Of a stretch of DNA of 64,000 nucleotides, positions 32,842 through 45,035 are shown piece by piece. This stretch comes from Rhizoclosmatium globosum (taxonomy: Eukaryota; Chytridiomycota; Chytridiomycetes; Chytridiales; Chytriomycetaceae), in the NCBI GenBank assembly GCA_002104985.1, contig MCGO01000093.1:1-64000 (forward strand), read 5' to 3'. Made by a program: the position numbers and the translations under genes. Each line of letters begins with the position of its first letter. Position 1 is the first letter of the stretch. The notes under the pieces are model-generated. The model did no database searches. It was not told the DNA's origin and saw only the letters and a list, made by a program, of their open reading frames with translations.

Positions 32842-33596
32842 TCAAGCCAAAAGCTCTTCCACCTTCTTGGCAAGGTCCAAAGCACTTCCTGGGTTTTGTC
32901 CAGTCACAAGTCTTCCATCAACAATAACATGGCTCCCCCAGTCAACGGTCTTGCTGTAAATACCTCCGTTCGCCTTCAAAACATCTTCAAGCAAGAATGG
33001 CATGAACTGAGACAACTGAACGGCATCCTCCTCAGTGTTGGCAAATCCAGTCACGTTCTTTCCCTTCACCATGTAAGAACCGTCAGAGAGCTTGACCTGA
33101 GCGATTCCAGCTGGTCCGTGACAGAGAGCCGCGACAATCTTCTTGTCTTCGTACATTTGTCTGCAGAACTCTATAATGGGAGTACATGGTTAAAATTCCA
33201 TCCAACACACTGTAAAACACGAAACGAAGCAAAAAATACTCACCAAGCGAAGTAGCATCAGAATACAAGTCGTACATTGGACCATGACCTCCAGGGTACA
33301 AGATACAGTCATACATAGTCAGCAGGCTTGAGGGTAGACAAGACCTTGGTGTTTGCAATCATGTCCTTGGCGACAGGGTCAGCGAGGAACGCGATGACTT
33401 CGGCGTCGTCAGCGTGGGCCTGGACTGATCCTGGGTCGACGGGCGCAACGCCTCCTTTTGGAGAGGCAAAAGTGATGTTGAAGTGGTTCTTGAGGTGGTT
33501 GTATGGGTGGGCTACTTCAGAGACCCAGTAGCCGGTCTTCTTGCCGGTGGTTCCGAGGTCGGCGTGGTTGGTAAGGACAAAGAGGATTGACTTCAT
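32842..33596 (-). CDS. DJ-1/PfpI superfamily protein (Hsp31-like), inverted copy
   Basis: Hsp31/DJ-1 proteins are glyoxalase III or chaperone-like enzymes that protect against methylglyoxal stress. Motifs: ILFVLTNHADLG, GYWVSEVAHPY, ITFASPKGG, YPGGHGPMYDL and the nucleophile elbow AALCHGPAG with the reactive Cys. One intron (about 33172-33243, GTGAGT...TTATAG) lies before FCRQMYEDKKI. The C-terminal part is intact (FVNTEED-type segment, WGSHVIVDGRLVTGQ, KKVEELLA). A 4-base duplication (TATG twice, near 33312) after LKPADY shifts the frame before YPGGHG, so this copy as written would be truncated. Nearly identical to the plus-strand copy at 39721. Confidence 0.8.
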
Positions 33597-33855
33597 TTTG
33601 TGGTTTGCTTTGGTTTGGTTAGCTTTGTTTTTGGTGTGTTCTTTTTTCGCTGACAGAGATGTAAGGTTTGTGGCGTCTTTTTGTCATGCTGTGTTTCAAA
33701 TCCAAAATCAAATCTAAATAATCAAATGAAAATTTATATCAAATTGAAATCAAGCATGACAAATGCAGCAATGTGGAGCTTTCTCAACGTTTGAAATACA
33801 ATGGTTCAGCGAGTCAAGTAATCTTTCTTTAGGGATTATCAAATAAAAACAACAA

Positions 33856-34065
33856 TTAAAATCCAGATTTTCGAGGTTTCTTCTTCATAGGTTGTGTAAT
33901 GACGAACCAACTTGGCTTTGATGGAAAAAGGATTGAGTTGATGGCAGTTGCGAAGATTAACTTGGTTGGTTGCCTCTTTATTGCCGGAGAAGACCCAAAT
34001 CGCAGCGGTAGCTCTAAGTGTGAGGGAGAAAAGAATCGTCCGCTTTGACTTTGAGCTGCAATCAA
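33856..34065 (-). pseudogene. duplicated C-terminal fragment of the RRN6-like gene
   Basis: The last exon of the RRN6-like gene reappears here in inverted orientation: RFFSPSHLELPLRFGSSPAIKR and the terminal KKKPRKSGF before the stop. The source at 39280-39485 reads RFFPPSQMESPLRFASSPAIKR and KEPRKSGF. The middle is diverged and out of frame. Nothing of the gene upstream of this segment is present, so it is a non-functional by-product of duplication of the DJ-1 block. Confidence 0.75.
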
Positions 34066-34067
34066 AG

Positions 34068-34250
34068 CTACGATCTGTTGCTGATTTCAAAGACGATTCA
34101 TCCAGCCCCTTTGGAAACAGCGATGTTTTGTTTTTTTGCCTGTGAAGTTGTTGATTTCAATTAAACTCCTTTAATGAAGGAACCTTTGCAAGGCTCAAGA
34201 GTCGACTGAAATGGATATTGAATCGAATTAATTGTTTGTAAATCATTCTT
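34068..34250. repeat. direct repeat B flanking the inverted DJ-1 block, in the ALG7 upstream region
   Basis: Same-orientation partner of 32478-32680. It ends 22 bases before the ALG7 ATG, so it probably is the ALG7 promoter or 5' leader, and repeat A a copy of it. Confidence 0.6.
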
Positions 34251-34271
34251 GTTCTGTTTTCTACATTCAAA

Positions 34272-35965
34272 ATGTCAGTGAAAGCTTTGGCATGGACATC
34301 AGTTCCAGTAGCCGTTGGGATCGCTCTCGTCCATAATGCTTTAGCTGTATCTCTATCCCTTGCGGTGCTTGCGTATTATGCTACGTACAGCTTCATCCCA
34401 CTAGTGTCAGATGTGTTCATCAAACACGGCCGTTTTGGGAAGGACAGGCTCAAGAAGGACTTTCCTGTCGTGTAAGTACCTTTTTGGTTTGCTTTGGTAA
34501 TATCTCTTAGCGTTTGATAAACAGGGCTGAGAGTATGGGTCTGATCGCCGGATGTGTGTACTTGGGTGTCATGTTCCTATTCATCCCGGTCCCATTCGTG
34601 CCCTTCTTTCGTCAGCAAACAGATGTCAGTGGAACGAGTGGATTAGACTTTTTTGGAGTCCCTATGTTTCCTCATGAGACGGTGTGTTCACTTCCAACAC
34701 GTGGCAATTTCTGCCTTCCCAATCTTGAATTAGAATCTGACTACAGCGTTTCGATAGCTCGGTCAATATCTTGCGGGCTTATTATCTCTCTTCTCGATGC
34801 TGTTTCTGGGATTCGTGGATGATGTTGTTGACATCAAATGGAGAGTGAAGATTTGGATGGTCAGTATCTACTGATATCGACTGTTTGATTTAATGATATA
34901 ATTATGCGAACTTAGCCTCTTGTCGCGTGTATTCCTCTTCTCATGGTTTATATGGTCACATACAACGTAACACATATTGTGGTTCCTATTCCATTCCGTG
35001 GCTTATTTGGTCTTGGAAAGCTTGTTGATTTGGGTTCGTTACCTTTCTTTGAGATTTCAAACGTTCGGAGTTTGACACATACATCCGCAGGCATCCTTTA
35101 CTACGGCTACATGGCTGCTCTCTGCATATTCGCGACAAACGCCATCAATATTATTGCAGGAATGAATGGCGTCGAAGGAATACAATGTCTCGTGATTGGA
35201 TCTGCGCTGTTGATCAATAGCTTGTACCAAGTTGCGATAACGACTTACCAGAGCACCAAAGAAGCCCATCTAATCGCAGTGTATTTTCTATTGCCTTTCT
35301 TGGGAGTCACTATTGGGTACTTGCGGCACAACTGGTTTGTTTTCTCTCAATGCCGTTGCCAAAGCTTATTTGCGTTTAAGGTATCCATCAAAATGTTTTG
35401 GAGGAGATACTTATGTGTATTTTGCTGGAATGACATTCGCTGTTGCTGGCATTCTTGGACGCTTTACAAAAACCGTTCTGCTCTTTATGGTTCCACAAAT
35501 CTTCAACTTTTTGTACTCTTGTCCTCAACTCTTTGGATTTGTTGAGTGTCCGAGACATCGAATGCCTCAGTGAGTTAACGATTTCTTCACCTTAAGGTGT
35601 TTCTTACTTAGTTCCAGGCTGAATTCTGAAACGGGAAACGTCGAGCAAACACGTGTATCACTCGAGAAGACAAATCCATTAGGAAAAGCTATGATTCGTA
35701 TTCTTGAAGTTTTATACCTCGTTGATGTTGAACGAGACCCTAAAACAAACAAAATGATCAGCTGCAATAATCTAACGCTGATTAATTTGCTGCTTGTTAA
35801 GTTTGGGCCGACTACTGAGGCCAATGCCACGCTTCGAGTTGGCTACACACAGCTTGTTTTCTGTTTGCTTGGATTTTGTGCTCGATACGGTTGGCGTTCC
35901 TGTTCTATCGCCAAGACTATCAGCAGGGCTCTACGACAGAAACTGTTCGTCATAATGAATTGTAA
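34272..35965 (+). CDS. ALG7: UDP-GlcNAc:dolichyl-phosphate GlcNAc-1-phosphotransferase
   Basis: First step of N-glycan precursor synthesis in the ER membrane: transfers GlcNAc-1-P to dolichyl phosphate; target of tunicamycin in relatives. Family motifs in order: the [12 protein letters not shown] region, PFV...[31 protein letters not shown] with the DD catalytic pair, [39 protein letters not shown] (across an intron) and [14 protein letters not shown]. Many hydrophobic helices are visible, as expected for ten membrane spans. About seven exons; introns of 45-60 bases all join in phase. The stop at 35963 is only 29 bases before the start of the RRN6-like gene. Confidence 0.93.
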
Positions 35966-35994
35966 TAGATGTATTTTGTTTTGTTTTTTGTTCC

Positions 35995-38900
35995 ATGTCT
36001 TCATCAGCATCAGTTCGATTTCCGCGGCTCTTTGACAGCAGCGGCTCTTCCGCGCTTCCATCTTCAGTCGGCACTTTTGACGGGCTTCTGTTTGAATCTG
36101 ATTTCGCACCTCAGTTCGCAAACAGAGGATCAGGTTTCAGTAAACTTGTCAACGAAGCGAACGCTTACATTTAACATTCACAGCATCATCACAATACCTT
36201 TTGAATCCAGTTAAGCCTCTCTCAAAGCAAGGCCCTCGATGGAGGACTTGGGATAGGCCCGTTGGTGCAACTTCGTTTCAAACTCCAAACAGAGACAAAT
36301 GGATGAGGTTAGACAAGCAGAGAACCTGCGAATTTCTCATGCTCCTCCTTCTTAGATCAATTACTTCGAAGCTGTTTATCTGGATCAGGGAATCTCTCGC
36401 GAAATTCTCCTTCCAATACTTGAGGAACAACATTCACTTGACGATGAACTCTATCATTATGACCCTTCGCGGAAAAACGTCCTGGATGTTTATAAAGATG
36501 GGCTTCATGCGGGAAGGGAATGGCTATTAATGCCTGGAGGGCTGACAGGAAACGAGCTCTGTAAGTGTGAAGTATTCCATACCAAAAACTCAGTTCTCAC
36601 TCGCGAGTTAGACGCTTACAGTTTCGATCTAAATGCGACAATGCGTGCCCAAATAAACCTTCTTTCAGTTTCAACACACCGATTTTACAAATAACTTCAT
36701 CGGCGGCTCAACTGAACCCTACTCCTCGAATCTAGTAGCTGTGCGAACGTTCAACTCCGTTTCATTCTTGTCTGGAACCGTTGATAATGAGTCAACTCTT
36801 ATCTTTCATGATATTCATTCCAGCCTTATTCATTCCGAGCCAGTAGATGTCGCATTCAACCCTACTATACCTTGCGAAGCTGCGTGGATATGTGCAGATA
36901 GATCATTACACGTTTGGGATCTTCGAGCATCGTCAGATATACCTCATAATCGAACGAGAGTTATCCACAATGGAGATTGGACTGAGACAAGCACTTCATC
37001 AGCAACAAGTCGAAACAATTCATTTAAATGGAAAGGTGTGCAATATGCTTGGCATCCGAGGATACTGTTGGTCGGAGAAGCACAATCTGTTTCAGTTTTT
37101 GATCTCCGTCTCCATCTGAGCTGCTGCTACCTTTCTATACCACATTTCCTCACACAAATTTACTTCGCGGAATGGCATACAATCCTGAAAATAATTTTGA
37201 AATTGGAGTCTGCGGAACTGAACGCACTTCCTTGATTGATACACGATACCCAAAGAGACCTCTCATGGAATGGGAAGTCTCAGATCCCAATGATCCACCT
37301 GTCGGAATACAGTTTTTAAAAGCAGGAAATGAATGTAAACGCAGCTCTCTAATTCCATTCGTTCTTTAATAACACAATTCAGCGGCCCTCCTCACCTGGA
37401 ACTGTCGGCACGGAGACATATACTCCACCCATACACGCCAAACCCCTCGATTCCAAATCCATTGCACACGTTCTCCGAAACAGCTCCCCAGCATCCCCCC
37501 AATCAAACTACAAACTCAACGTCTCCCTCCTTTCCACCAACATGATCCTCTCTATTCTGATCCTCAATCAGATCCACCTTCTCGCTTCCAACGCGCCGGA
37601 TCGACTTGTACCACCCTGAAGAATCCGGTTGGGGATTTGTTTCTGAAGTAAACCCACATCCCCTGATAAAATCAAAACGAACTGGCGGGTTTGGAGGAAG
37701 CGCGTCGTCTTCCGGAGACCGGTTATTAGATGAAGGGATGTGAGGAGGTTACGAGAAAATACGCGGCGAAAACGGGATTCGCGGGTGCCGCCTTGGCCGG
37801 GGCTTGTCGGTGTCGCTGTTAAAAGTTGTGCTACGGGTGTGGATATTTTCCAGCTTTCAACTGAGGGATGTTTGTATTCCAGCGATTTCAGGTTCAGGGA
37901 GCGGAACGGATGAATCGAATGATGAAACTCAAATGGCAAAGATTTCCAGACGAGAACGAAATTGGATTAATGCGGTTGAAAAGAGGGCGTTGGACGATTA
38001 TGATTCGATGCCGTTTCTCAGGCAGAATCTAAGGAGTATAACTTGACTGTCTATATGAAATGTAAGAAAAGTGTACGCTTGTATCCATAATTCTTACATT
38101 TAAACAGATTTCTCCAAGATTCTTCTCAATCCTATACCTGCCGAAAGCCCACTTCTTGATAACGACAAATTCATTGAATCGACTTCTTCGATAGTATTGC
38201 AGCGACAATGCCAAACACTGTTTGAAGTTTATGAAGCTACAAGAAAGAAGGTTCCTGTTCAGTACATCACGGATGGTCGGCCAGTTCTCATACACCCTCG
38301 GTGCAAAACACTTCTTCTAATATGGAAGCTGTCAACTCTCTCGTCAAATCGTGTAACCCAGAAACAATAACGCAATCTTCATCAGCTTCTAACGCCGACT
38401 ATATGGATCTTGACACCCAACCCCTCGACCTTGTTTCCTCGCAAGAAACAGAGGACTCAAACTCAGGATCCATCAAACTTCGTCGAATACCTCTAAGTTT
38501 CTTAAACATGTTTGAAGCAACCAATAATGTGCCGTCACTGGAGTCCGTTCGATCACTGTTGGAAGACGAGTTTTCTAAAACCGAGTTTTATCCAAACGTC
38601 CCAGCAACCTCACGGGAGTGCCAGGCGACGGACAATATGGCGTGTCAAAGATTGGTATTTATAAGGAGCTTGAACGGTCTCTGATTTGAGTCGAGCCTCT
38701 GCTTTGGATTGGATGGCTTCAGATGTTTTATTGGGCTCTACGGTTATTGAAGGTGACCATAAAACACAACTACAGAATCTGTAAAGCTTCAGCTTCAGTC
38801 GAAACAGTGACTGAAGAGATGAGTATGAAGATGTTGATGAGACCATCAAAGCTCTGCTACAAGATGCTGACTTGAATCTACCTGCCACTGCACCATACAA

Positions 38901-39485
38901 AATTCCATGATGCTGAAAAAGCCATTTGCACTGTCGAAAGAAAGCATCTTGTTACGTGATAAATGGGACAACCCGTCCAACTGGTACGACGACGACTACG
39001 ATGCCAAACGAAGAATGAATTCCCAGTCAGTTCTTCACACTTGGTCGAAACGCGAGAACGCCTTGAAAACTGATGAAGTGGTGGAAGAAGAGGAGGCGGC
39101 AGAAAGAGTACACCACAAAAGAAAGAGCGGAAGAGCTGCTGTCACTCAAGAAGAGTTATTTAGAGCTGCAGAGATGGAGTCTCAAATGGGGAGCCAGATA
39201 CGAGTTATATCAGCTTCACAAAGGACAACACAGTCTGTCCCTATGGCTGCAACTCAAAGTCAAATTCAAAGCCAACGATTCTTTCCTCCCTCGCAAATGG
39301 AGTCGCCATTGCGATTTGCGTCTTCTCCGGCAATTAAGCGGGAACCAGGGCAATCTTCACAACAACCGCCAACTCAATCTCTTTTCCGCCAGAGCCAAAT
39401 CGGATCGTCATTGGAAGTAGGTTTGGGGCTTCACAAGGAGTTCTTCACAGCCCATGAAAAAGAACCTCGAAAATCTGGATTTTAG
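35995..39485 (+). CDS. RRN6: RRN6/TAF1C-like RNA polymerase I initiation factor
   Basis: Proposed subunit of the Pol I core factor that recruits the polymerase to the rDNA promoter. Evidence: a beta-propeller-like middle (PVDVAFNPTIPCEAAWICAD, SLHVWDLRAS, WKGVQYAWHPRILLVGEA, SVSVFDLR, EIGVCGTERTSLIDTRYPKR), a helical part (KESILLRDKW, NWYDDDYDAKRR), and a Ser/Gln-rich tail ending in basic KEPRKSGF, a Gly-Phe end typical of fungal RRN6. Start MSSSASVRFPRLFDSSGS with a 50-base intron ending at about 36181. Frames are broken in several places (about 36300-36350, 37130, 37480-37980, 38650-38900), by missed introns or missing bases. Protein boundaries inside are therefore tentative. Confidence 0.6.
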
Positions 39486-39720
39486 ATTCTAATGGTTGAG
39501 GTTTATCACAATAAAAGTCGACTTGGCTTGCTGAACCATTGTATTTGAAACATTAACGAAGTTCCCCACGTTCTGCATTTGTCATGTTTGATATTCATTT
39601 GATTTGGATTGATTTGGATTTGAAACACAGCATGACAAAAAGACGCCACAAACCTTGCATCTCTGTCAGCGAAAAAGCACACGAAAAACAAAAGCTAACC
39701 CAACCAAAGCAAACCACAAA

Positions 39721-40469
39721 ATGAAGTCAATCCTCTTTGTCCTTACCAACCACGCCGACCTCGGAACCACCGGCAAGAAGACCGGCTACTGGGTCTCTGA
39801 AGTAGCCCACCCATACAACCACCTCAAGAACCACTTCAACATCACTTTTGCCTCTCCAAAAGGAGGCGTTGCGCCAGTCGACCCAGGATCAGTCCAGGCT
39901 CACGCTGACGACGCCGAAGTCATCGCGTTCCTCGCCGACCCTGTCGCCAAGGACATGATTGCAAACACCAAGGTCTTGTCTACCCTCAAACCTTCTGACT
40001 ACGACTGTACCTTGTACCCTGGAGGTCACGGTCCAATGTACGACTTGTATTCTGATGCTACTTCGCTTGGTGAGTATTTTTCGACTCTTTTCGTGTTTAC
40101 AGTATGTTGGATGAAATTCTAACCATATACTCCCATTATAGAGTTCTGCAGACAAATGTACGAAGACAAGAAGATTGTCGCGGCTCTCTGTCACGGACCA
40201 GCTGGAATCGCTCAGGTCAAGCTCTCTGACGGTTCTTACATGGTGAAGGGAAAGAACGTGACTGGATTTGCCAACACTGAGGAGGATGCCGTTCAGTTGT
40301 CTCAGTTCATGCCATTCTTGCTTGAAGATGTTTGAAGGCGAACGGAGGTATTTACAGCAAGACTGCTGACTGGGGGAGCCACGTTGTTGTTGATGGAAAA
40401 CTTGTGACTGGACAAAACCCAGGAAGTGCTTTGGACCTTGCCAAGAAGGTGGAAGAGCTCTTGGCTTGA
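39721..40469 (+). CDS. DJ-1/PfpI superfamily protein (Hsp31-like), probable original copy
   Basis: Same protein as the minus-strand copy at 32842-33596: ILFVLTNHADLG, YPGGHGPMYDL in frame, and AALCHGPAG with the reactive Cys. The intron at about 40070-40140 is at the same place but has diverged by roughly ten percent from the other copy. Near 40335 TGTTTGA replaces TGTTTTGA, one T fewer in a homopolymer, which shifts the last 45 codons; corrected, they read NGGIYSKTADWGSHVVVDGK and KKVEELLA. It sits between complete neighbours (RRN6-like upstream, WW-domain gene downstream), while the other copy is flanked by fragments of them, so this is the source. Likely role: glyoxal detoxification or chaperone. 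Confidence 0.85.
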
Positions 40470-40589
40470 TGCATTTGAGATGCTAATTGTCTCTACTTTT
40501 ACTTTATTGACTCATGTCGTATAATAAATCCATTTAAATGCGATATCCTTGTGCCAGCACTGTTGTTGTTGAAGCATTCGAAGGGAATG

Positions 40590-41115
<526 letters not shown>

Positions 41116-41122
41116 AAAAAAG

Positions 41123-42664
41123 ATGCCATCATCAGAAAGTGACGATGTTGTTGAGCGACCACTGGGTCACCTGTTGATCCATGGCACCGCATCAGCGATG
41201 TGGTCGTTCTAGCAATTGGGTTTCTCTTTGTATTTATGACGTTCACGGTGCTTCAGGTAATTGTGTGCTAGTGCATGTGTGTGAAGGAGGAGGAGCCTTG
41301 ACTACGTTGAGTACAGACGCAGGCATCGACGATCCTCGATCCGTCCGTTGCATTCAAGTCGCTTGGTGCCCTGTACGTGTCGTTTGCGTTCTTCAACTTG
41401 TTTGCGGGTGCGTTGACTTGTCTTCAACTCTTCAACTCTTCAACTCTTCAACTCTTTTACAAAAACAGCGGCGGCAATTGTCGAGCGACTTGGCTGTGGC
41501 GCTGCTCTTTTTGTGTCGTCGATTGGATACACTTTGTTTGGCGCTGCGAATGTTGCCGCACTTCGATTGGGCGACGATGTTGAGGCCCAGGTTTGTTTGT
41601 TGGAACTATGTTAGCATCGACTATCGAGTGTTTAAACTCCGACTTCGACCAAGATTGCGATTCTGCTTCCGGCGGCTGTGCTGACGGGTCTCTCCGCATC
41701 CGTGATTTGGGCTGCCCAAGGCGTGTACGTTACCCGCTGTGCTGCATCTGCAAATGTCGGAAAGTACACGGGAATCTTCTTTGGAGTTTTCTGGTGGGCC
41801 TCGATTCTGGGCCCGCTTCTCACTCGGGTCTTGCTTGCCGCTTCTTCAGATACATTCTATGTTATTGCTCAACTCACGGCAATCGGAGCATGTGGACCTT
41901 TGGTTCTTCTCTGGCTTTGGCTCGCTCGTCCAGAGCCAAGCCATCCTGAAGCTCTACAGGTTTCGACAGAAAGTCTTGTCGAGATTCCTCCGATCCGTTA
42001 CAAGTTCCTCAGAACATTCCGCATTATGTTTACACGATCTATGTTCTTCCTCGCTCCTTTATATTACTCTACATCCGTTGAACAAGCTTTCTCTGGAGGA
42101 TCGCTCCCACTCTTTATCAAATCTGACAATCCGAAAGTTGATCTTGAGAACAAACTCTATCTTCAAGCAATCTTTGGAACAACTCTCATGATCACTTCGT
42201 TTATTATTGGTGGTATCACTGACCGTTTTGGATCCCGCCCTCTTCTCGTCTTTGACCTCTTCCTTCACATTGGAACAATGTCAATCATGTGGTTCTTGAA
42301 ACCAATCAACAACCTCTCTATTATCTTTCCATGTGCAATCGCACTTGCTGTCAGTGACTCTTTGCTGATGAATCAGATTTACAAACTCGTTGGGACGTTG
42401 TATCCTCAAAAGTCGGAAACTACTACTGCCTTTGCGGCTTACAAGTTTCATCAAAGTTTTGCAACGGGTTTTGTTTTTGTGAGCTCTAAAGCAATGTTGG
42501 GTGAAAATGGAGTTCCGAATATGGGCATTTGGACGCCACTGATTTCTGTGGTTCTCATTACTGCTACAGCTGGAGTCTTTATGGCAACTGAAAAGTCTGT
42601 TTCTGCTCGTGAAGAAATCGTTGGAAATGATTCGAATGAACGCACGCCTCTGTTGGGTGAATAA
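41123..42664 (+). CDS. UNC93-like major facilitator superfamily protein 1
   Basis: Twelve-helix carrier-like protein of the UNC93 branch. The N-terminal leader (MPSSESDDVVERPLGH), helix 1 (DVVVLAIGFLFVFMTFTVLQ) and then ILDPSVAFKSLGALYVSFAF, IGYTLFGAANVAALRLG, ASVIWAAQGVYVTRC and NVGKYTGIFFGVFWW follow family order. The second half, LYYSTSVEQAFSGGSLPLF, ITDRFGSRPLL and QIYKLVGTLYP, is a single clean frame. The tail has NERTPLLGE, an acidic dileucine-type sorting motif. Three introns lie in the first half (from 41259, 41410 and 41591). One base is missing near 41190. Relatives act in channel regulation or trafficking; transport activity is not shown. Confidence 0.75.
41422..41453. repeat. CTTCAACT x4 octamer repeat inside an intron
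   Basis: Four perfect tandem copies of CTTCAACT occupy the pyrimidine-rich part of an intron in UNC93-like gene 1, just before the acceptor. Confidence 0.9.
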
Positions 42665-42714
42665 ACCCTGAATATTTGATTTACGTTGAGTCTGATACGG
42701 ACTTATTCAGCAGG

Positions 42715-44335
42715 TTCAACGAGGATCAGCTCTAACGAATCGGAAGAAACTCCGTTACTCGGTAACTTTTCCCATAAGAAGCAAGACTTTCCTCACTGAT
42801 TTTGTTATTAAGGAAACGCACCAAGGTTTACGGATTCCCCAGAAGAATTGGAGGAAAAGCGAAGAAACAACAGATTAGGCGACGTGTTTACTCTTGCTAC
42901 CGCATTCTTTTTCATTTTCAGTGCATTCGCAACGATTCAAGGCCTTGCATCTTCAGTTCTACCGAAACCTGTAGCCTTCTTCACACTCGGAGCACTCTAT
43001 TTCTCGTTTGCATTCTGTAACTTATTCTTGGCGGCTCCCATAGGTAATTCCTGTCGCCTCTAAGCTTTTCATTGTCTCTAATTCATTGAAATCTAGTTGA
43101 TTGGATTGGATGCAGGCCTGCTCTATTCTTTGCTGCGATTACATACTCGATTTTCAATATCAATACTGTCGTGGCTTTGAAGTCAAGTGAGCCTGTTGTA
43201 CAGGTATTTAAAAAAAACAAGTGCGTTCTTTAGATATGCTGATGCCTCTTTCAGACCAGTATCTTACTTCCCGCCGCTCTATTAAATGGTCTTGGAGCGA
43301 GCGTGTTATGGGCTGCTGAAAGTGTGTACGTCACAAAGTGCGCATGTAAGGACACTGTTGGAAATACGCCGGATACTTCTTCGCGTTCGTCGGTCTTGCA
43401 AGTCTCTTGGGACCCTTCTTTTCGTCGTTTTTGATTCAATTATCCTTTGATAAGGTAAACGCAGCACTTGTAGATTCATTCAATAACTCCCAGAAAACAG
43501 GTCCAAGTCTTTGAAATTTTGTGCTTTGTTGGAGCGTTAGGACCGCTGTTGATTCTTTACATCATGTGGAGACCACCCCCATCTAACCCATATGACATTG
43601 TCACGGAACCAGTAACACCTGCAACCACAACAACCCCAGCAGCGCGTCCAGTTACTACCGCAGTAACAAACACGAACCCTATGCTAAAGACCTTTTACAC
43701 AATGATCTCCCCAACAATCCTCCTAATCGCCCCGATTTCGTACTTTGGAAGCTGTCAAATGGCGTTCAACGGGGGATCCATCCCTCTTTTCATCCACACA
43801 GGCAACGACGCAGAAGACTTGAAGATAAAGCTGTACATTGTCGCGATTATGGGAGCCGTGTCAACTGTCACGTCGGCTTGCGTTGGACCGTTCACGGATA
43901 AGTATGGTCCTCGGATTATGCTTGTGTTCTCCGTTGGGTTGTATACATTGACGATGGGGACGATGTGGGTTACGAGGCCGGAGAATAATTTGTGGGTGTT
44001 GTTCCCTTGTGTTGTGCTGTTTTCGTTGTGCTCAGGGGTAAGCGGTCGTCATTTCTTCTCAGTGTGGTGATTAATATGGAATTTAGGTTGTCGCGAACCA
44101 AAACTATAAAATGATGGGTGTTTTGTTTCCTGGTACTGCAAGCGCCTTTGCGGCGCAACGGTTCCATGGGTCTTTGGGAACAGGTGTTGCATTCATGTCT
44201 TCCGGACTCATGCTTACGCAAGATGGGATTCCAAACATGAACATATGGGCTCCATTGACATGGGGATTTCTGCTTGCTGGAACAATTGGTTCGTTCATCG
44301 TCACAAGAGATGAAAGGTTTCATAGACGGAGTTAG
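42715..44335 (+). CDS. UNC93-like major facilitator superfamily protein 2
   Basis: Tandem paralogue of gene 1. Readable blocks: NESEETPLLG at the N-terminus, then across an intron (about 42762-42812) EKRRNNRLGDVFTLATAFFF, FATIQGLASSVLPKPVAFF, ITYSIFNINTVVALKS, NGLGASVLWAAESVYVTKC, MAFNGGSIPLF, FTDKYGPRIML, and in the last exon VLFPGTASAFAAQRFHGS. Introns of 45-55 bases sit at several of the places used in gene 1. No ATG opens the first exon in frame, so the start is not settled. One A is missing near 43353 (GGAAATAC for GGAAAATAC). Function as for the other UNC93-like genes: unknown membrane role. Confidence 0.65.
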
Positions 44336-44363
44336 ATTTTCGTTTAATTCGCTTCATTAATTG

Positions 44364-44990
44364 CTACTCAGTAAAATAAGCCTCTCTCAATCCATCATTC
44401 GTTCTCTCGTTCATCCAATCCAAAGAATACCTTGTAGGATTCGTTTGCTCGAAATTGTAGCTGGTGTTCATGAGCGTCCTGACAATTTGATCGATATTTT
44501 TCGGCTCGTCTAGCTCTGCTTCTGTGATCCAGTGTCTTCGACTGAATGGTTCATGAGAATAGTGAACCAAGAATTCACGCGTCTCAGTGTCCATATGGTG
44601 AATGAAATCAATCTCAAGCGGTTCTCCAGATTTTGAAGGAGTTGTTTTGGGTCTGACGATAGGCGAGCCTTTGTGACCCACAGGTTTTTGTGATGAGGCG
44701 CGATGATTGTTTTGGTTTGATTCTTCATCGGATTCTTCCAGCTCGAGAGTAGCATCAGAGTCTGCATCAGAATCTATTTCATTTGATTCCATATATCTTG
44801 CTGGATCTTGCTGGGCGATCGGTTTGGATTGTGGCGCTGTTGTTGCTATTTCTGGCACGCGCTCATTTATTCCATTCTCAAGAGTGCCAAGACGCCATTG
44901 AGGACCTAGACAGATACGGCACACGAGCCAGTCGTATAGAGGCACTTCAGACGCCTTGATTTGTAACGTTTGGTGTTGAACGAAAATCAT
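44364..44990 (-). CDS. orphan acidic protein, tandem paralogue A
   Basis: One intact frame of 208 codons. The N-terminus VQHQTLQIKASEVPLYDWLV and the C-terminus TNPTRYSLDWMNE are shared with the next gene, as VQHPTFPTKLAAMPLFDWLV and TNPPRFSSDWMNS. The middle is acidic and Ser-rich (LELEESDEE), likely disordered, with a basic KGSPIVRPKT. No domain, signal peptide or membrane helix is seen. The pair lies head-to-tail with 45 bases between stop and start. I do not recognise the family. Confidence 0.6.
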   Translation of the reverse strand: MIFVQHQTLQIKASEVPLYDWLVCRICLGPQWRLGTLENGINERVPEIATTAPQSKPIAQQDPARYMESNEIDSDADSDATLELEESDEESNQNNHRASSQKPVGHKGSPIVRPKTTPSKSGEPLEIDFIHHMDTETREFLVHYSHEPFSRRHWITEAELDEPKNIDQIVRTLMNTSYNFEQTNPTRYSLDWMNERTNDGLREAYFTE

Positions 44991-45035
44991 TTATGATCAG
45001 AATTATAGATGGAAAGAAAAAAAAAGAAACTCGCG

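Noticed and set aside
32842..33596. DJ-1 inverted copy as a retrocopy
   Set aside because: The intron and flanking intergenic sequence are retained, so it was copied as DNA.
32478..34250. LTR retrotransposon, because two direct repeats flank a gene-bearing block
   Set aside because: No TG...CA ends, primer-binding site, polypurine tract, gag or pol; the block is a copy of local genes.
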